Part shown: positions 62,201 to 64,000 of the stretch, piece by piece
How positions within the stretch are numbered: position 1 is the stretch's first letter
Layout of the letters: each line of letters starts with the position of its first letter
Source of the DNA: Enchytraeus crypticus
Taxonomy: Eukaryota; Annelida; Clitellata; Enchytraeida; Enchytraeidae
Assembly (NCBI GenBank): GCA_905160935.1
Contig: CAJHZI010000449.1
Span: forward strand, 815,501-879,500
Direction of reading: 5' to 3'
Length of the DNA stretch: 64,000 bases
Program-made: the position numbers and the translations under genes
The notes under the pieces: model-generated
Databases searched by the model: none
Seen by the model: the letters and a program-made list of their open reading frames with translations, nothing else
What the model was told of the DNA's origin: nothing

Positions 62201-63431
62201 TCTTGCTATTCAACACAATCTGCTTCCGCGATTCTTTTAAATAGGAAAATTTTGAGTACCTATGGAATGATTAAAGTGTTCTCTTTTCTGCATAGTCGCT
62301 TTCAATCCTTAGGCTTTTTGCAAGGTCTATAAAACTGAAAGATGATATGAATGGTAATAAAAAGGTATAGACGCTCATATTGTCCTTTAAAGATAATGTA
62401 AGCAACTTAAACAACTACTTCTGATTAGTTAATTGTAGATTTATTTTTTATTTAAACATGTCTAATATTTTATAGATGCTGAAGGAGCTTATTTTGACGG
62501 AAGCAGCAGTATAGCCTACGATATAAGTGGTGACTTAGAGTATGTGAAAACCAGAAATGATTCCATAATATTAAGATTTCGTACTACTTCATCCAACGGT
62601 GTTCTGTTGTTTGCTGATGGAAATCAGGGAGACTATCTAATTCTAGAGCTGGTTAGAGGGAGATTACATCTCAATCTGGACCTTGGTAAATATTCTAATT
62701 TGTTGAATACTGATTAAAATTTTATTTATTATATTTAATTAATGTTTAAAATTTATTATTTTCTGCTTCTTTCTTCCAGTAGTATTCAGTACGATTATCT
62801 TTTATTCCTAAATGAGGCAGAATAGAAGTCGAATACTCATTTATTAATAGTGTACCATATTAAACACTTTGTTCTGGCTATTTTCTCTACTGAACATGCT
62901 TTTCGTATTGCCTGCGATGAACGTATTCGTAGTGACAGGTGATATGAGAATGTCCGTGACATCTTGTGTGTGAAGAAATGAGCCTTAAACCATTATTATT
63001 TTTATTATTATTATTATTATTGATTAATGATATCATTGTTGTTATTATTTTTTTATTTATTCAGACAGTGGCATCAAACTGTTACTCCTATCAGTATTCT
63101 TTTCTAATTTTTAGCTTTGGTATAATTTAATCTTTAATAGATTTTGTAGCCTAATTGCTTAAAACTACACTTGTCTTAAATGAATAAACGCATTGATGCA
63201 ACAATAATTCGTTCAAGGTTTTCACCTGGACACTGTTTACGTCATCTTTTAGGAACGACGGCTAATTTCAGTGGAGACACCACGATGCACGTGGGAAGCC
63301 TGCTGGACGACAACCAGTGGCATGACGTGGAGGTCATTAGGACGGATCGGCAGCTCCAGTTTAATGTCGATCGGTTGACGCTGGCTAATTTCACTCAGGG
63401 CGACTTCGTGCAGCTGGATCTCGATAGAAAG
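56860..63431 (+). CDS. Neurexin-IV / Caspr (contactin-associated) protein, 5' part
   Basis: Six exons join in phase and run off the window: 56860-56935, 59845-60039, 61017-61213, 61541-61682, 62476-62685 and 63253-63431 (333 residues). The first exon gives a signal peptide, MNEIKYHIALLIALSCFKL, then ICGQLF; its C and the next exon's AG complete one codon. Next comes an F5/8-type (discoidin) domain from Cys51 to Cys201, with YLGIDLGYRQVIMGVATQGR, EYYLEFSSDNQTWNVY and YPIIARYIRINPQRW...ELYGC. A laminin-G domain follows from about residue 204 (AYFDGSSSIAYDI, SSNGVLLFADG, DDNQWHDVEVIRTDRQL). This order is that of Nrx-IV/Caspr, single-pass adhesion proteins of septate or paranodal junctions. The TM segment and cytoplasmic tail lie beyond the window. 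The intron 2 acceptor is AAG rather than CAG. Intron 1 carries LINE family K. Confidence 0.92.
57080..58680 (+). mobile_element. LINE family K, 5'-truncated, in neurexin-IV intron 1
   Basis: RT blocks in order: FKKGQITDPSNYRPISLLSV, FIDFQKAFDTVNHSIL, GIQQGSILGPLLFLIYIND, KLFADDVNIF (catalytic FADD), KYLGVILDENLTWKLHV and a C-terminal SELYEIVNSLPLHQL region. Frame changes near 57290, 57720 and 58105 split it into four frames, and there is no endonuclease. The 3' flank runs to about 58670, ending in a (CTA) repeat. It lies sense to the host gene. Confidence 0.9.
59203..59258. repeat. (AAT)n followed by (ATT)n, self-complementary
   Basis: About 30 bases of AATAAT joined to about 20 bases of TTATTA, forming a perfect hairpin of simple sequence. 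Confidence 0.95.
59321..59358. repeat. Inverted repeat, 15-bp perfect arms, 8-base loop
   Basis: AATTCCTAGATCATC and GATGATCTAGGAATT flank TTATATAT. Confidence 0.93.
59562..59800 (-). mobile_element. LINE C-terminal fragment
   Basis: Minus-strand frame MFKLYNGLRYNDLRRHGYKL, VRTDLGKFSSSQRVIDVWNS, LSEAVMNVLSVNNFKDKLDV. This is the terminal DLRRxGxK...F..R.I..WNSLP..V..A.S...FK..LD block of CR1/RTE-like LINEs. Confidence 0.78.
60095..60200 (-). mobile_element. LINE family R fragment, intron 2 of the neurexin-IV gene
   Basis: TTCTTTCTATTTCTTAGTGT, TTTATCGACAGTTTATCTG, CTCTCCAGACTTTTTTCATT: same order as 49290-49370, more diverged. Confidence 0.6.
60330..60510 (+). mobile_element. LINE C-terminal fragment
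   Basis: Translation in one frame gives TRGHKYKLVKTRSRLDIRKN, VFSQSVINRWNELPEEVVEA and KSINQF then a stop. The same kind of LINE terminus as 59562-59800 but a different family. Confidence 0.75.
61885..61980 (-). repeat. Dispersed (GAT)-rich repeat
   Basis: ATCATCATCATCATCTTCTT, CCCTTAAATCCCAGTTTAAC, CCAGGGTCAGGATACGAATA; shares blocks with 21128-21180 and with the right edge of the window (63975-64000). Confidence 0.4.
62005..62060 (-). mobile_element. Short SINE tail-only element
   Basis: TTTAACATCCGTTTCCTCAT then AATGATGTCAGGGACGTC: the reverse of the block at 63505-63575, with (AAT)n at its 3' side. Confidence 0.6.
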
Positions 63432-63504
63432 GTTTGATTACTCTGCAATCTCAGCACATTTCTTTTGTATATTGGTCTGGGTGAATTGATCTGTAGTGAT
63501 TTGT

Positions 63505-63575
63505 AATGGGGGGACGTCCCTGACATCATCCCTGAATGAGGAAACGGACGTTAAAACTTTATTATTATTATTAGT
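63505..63575 (+). mobile_element. Short SINE tail-only element
   Basis: GGGGACGTCCCTGACATCAT, GAATGAGGAAACGGACGTTA, then AACTTTATTATTATTATT. The GAGGAAAC.GACGTTAA block is that of SINE-A. Confidence 0.6.
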
Positions 63576-63819
63576 ACTCTGCAACTAAGGGCATGTTTAG
63601 CGTGTGTATTGGATGTCTTTCACGTCAATCGTAGCATAATTGAACAGCAGAATTTGAACACTGGCTGCAATGTGAATTTGCAATTACCTTATTTGCTTTT
63701 CAGTGCTAACTAAGTTAAATAAGTTTTCTTTAGGTCATCGTTCAATCTGTACAAGCATTTTTCCTTCTATATTTCTCTATAATAATTCACATTAATTATT
63801 ATTATTATTGTTATTATGG

Positions 63820-63907
63820 TGCGGGGTTCAAATCCTGGCCTCACCCGTCACTGACATCGATTTCGAGTGAGGAAACTGATGTTAACCTGAGCTTTACCAG
63901 CTTTTTG
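63820..63907 (+). mobile_element. SINE-A, head-truncated
   Basis: It starts inside the head at GGTGCGGGGTTCAAATCCTG after an ATTATTATT run and continues CACCCGTCACTGACATCGA to GAGGAAACTGATGTTAACC and TTTACCAGCTTTTTG. It lies in neurexin-IV intron 6. Confidence 0.82.
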
Positions 63908-64000
63908 TATTATATTGTTAATTATTGATATATAATTATATAGTCTAAATAATGAATATAATTCTTTCTAATCATTATCTTCATCTTCCCCTTGAATCCT

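Overview
This window is animal nuclear DNA, about one third G+C, with intron-bearing genes, GT/AG splice sites and dense transposon debris. The gene set (endosulfine, neurexin-IV with a discoidin domain, a DEG/ENaC channel, a UDP-glycosyltransferase, an SH2 adaptor, secreted Gly/Tyr-rich peptides) is that of a bilaterian invertebrate. A lophotrochozoan such as a mollusc or annelid is my best guess, but no single feature proves it.

Host genes from left to right: a complete three-exon endosulfine/ARPP-19 gene (5287-7941, +); two short secreted glycine/tyrosine-rich peptide genes on the minus strand (15005-15232 and 20466-20771), each with a TATA box about 130 bases upstream of its ATG; an uninterrupted AKAP7-like 2H phosphoesterase (28136-29041, +); a single-exon membrane UDP-glycosyltransferase (35201-36811, +); two exons of a DEG/ENaC channel, the second abutted by a LINE (41605-42137, +); a seven-exon HSH2D-like SH2 adaptor of 807 residues (44920-54483, +); and the first six exons of a neurexin-IV/Caspr gene (56860-63431, +), which runs off the right edge. 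The spliced models were assembled by hand from splice sites, reading phase and remembered family sequences. They fit in phase throughout.

The rest is mostly repeats. There are at least three LINE groups: family J (CR1/L2-type, most complete at 39300-40915), family R (endonuclease/RT type, mostly 3' ends) and family K (57080-58680), plus other LINE C-terminal pieces. There are several SINE families. SINE-A, -B and -D have tRNA-like heads. SINE-A, SINE-B and some short elements share a tail around GAAACTGACGTTAAA. SINE-C ends in a tail close to that of LINE family R. A piggyBac-like transposon (22974-26446) keeps its TTAA target duplication and 12-bp terminal repeats and carries nested insertions. 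A 540-bp element at 4523-5062 has perfect 35-bp inverted repeats. Minisatellites and TA/GA/TTA microsatellites fill much of what remains.

The genes do not form an operon or an obvious pathway. The most unusual items are the paired LINE/SINE tails, the tail domain shared by different SINE heads, the altered YADD motif common to two LINE copies, the inverted-repeat element with a LINE-derived core, the G+C-rich insert inside the piggyBac element, and the pair of Gly/Tyr-rich secreted peptides.
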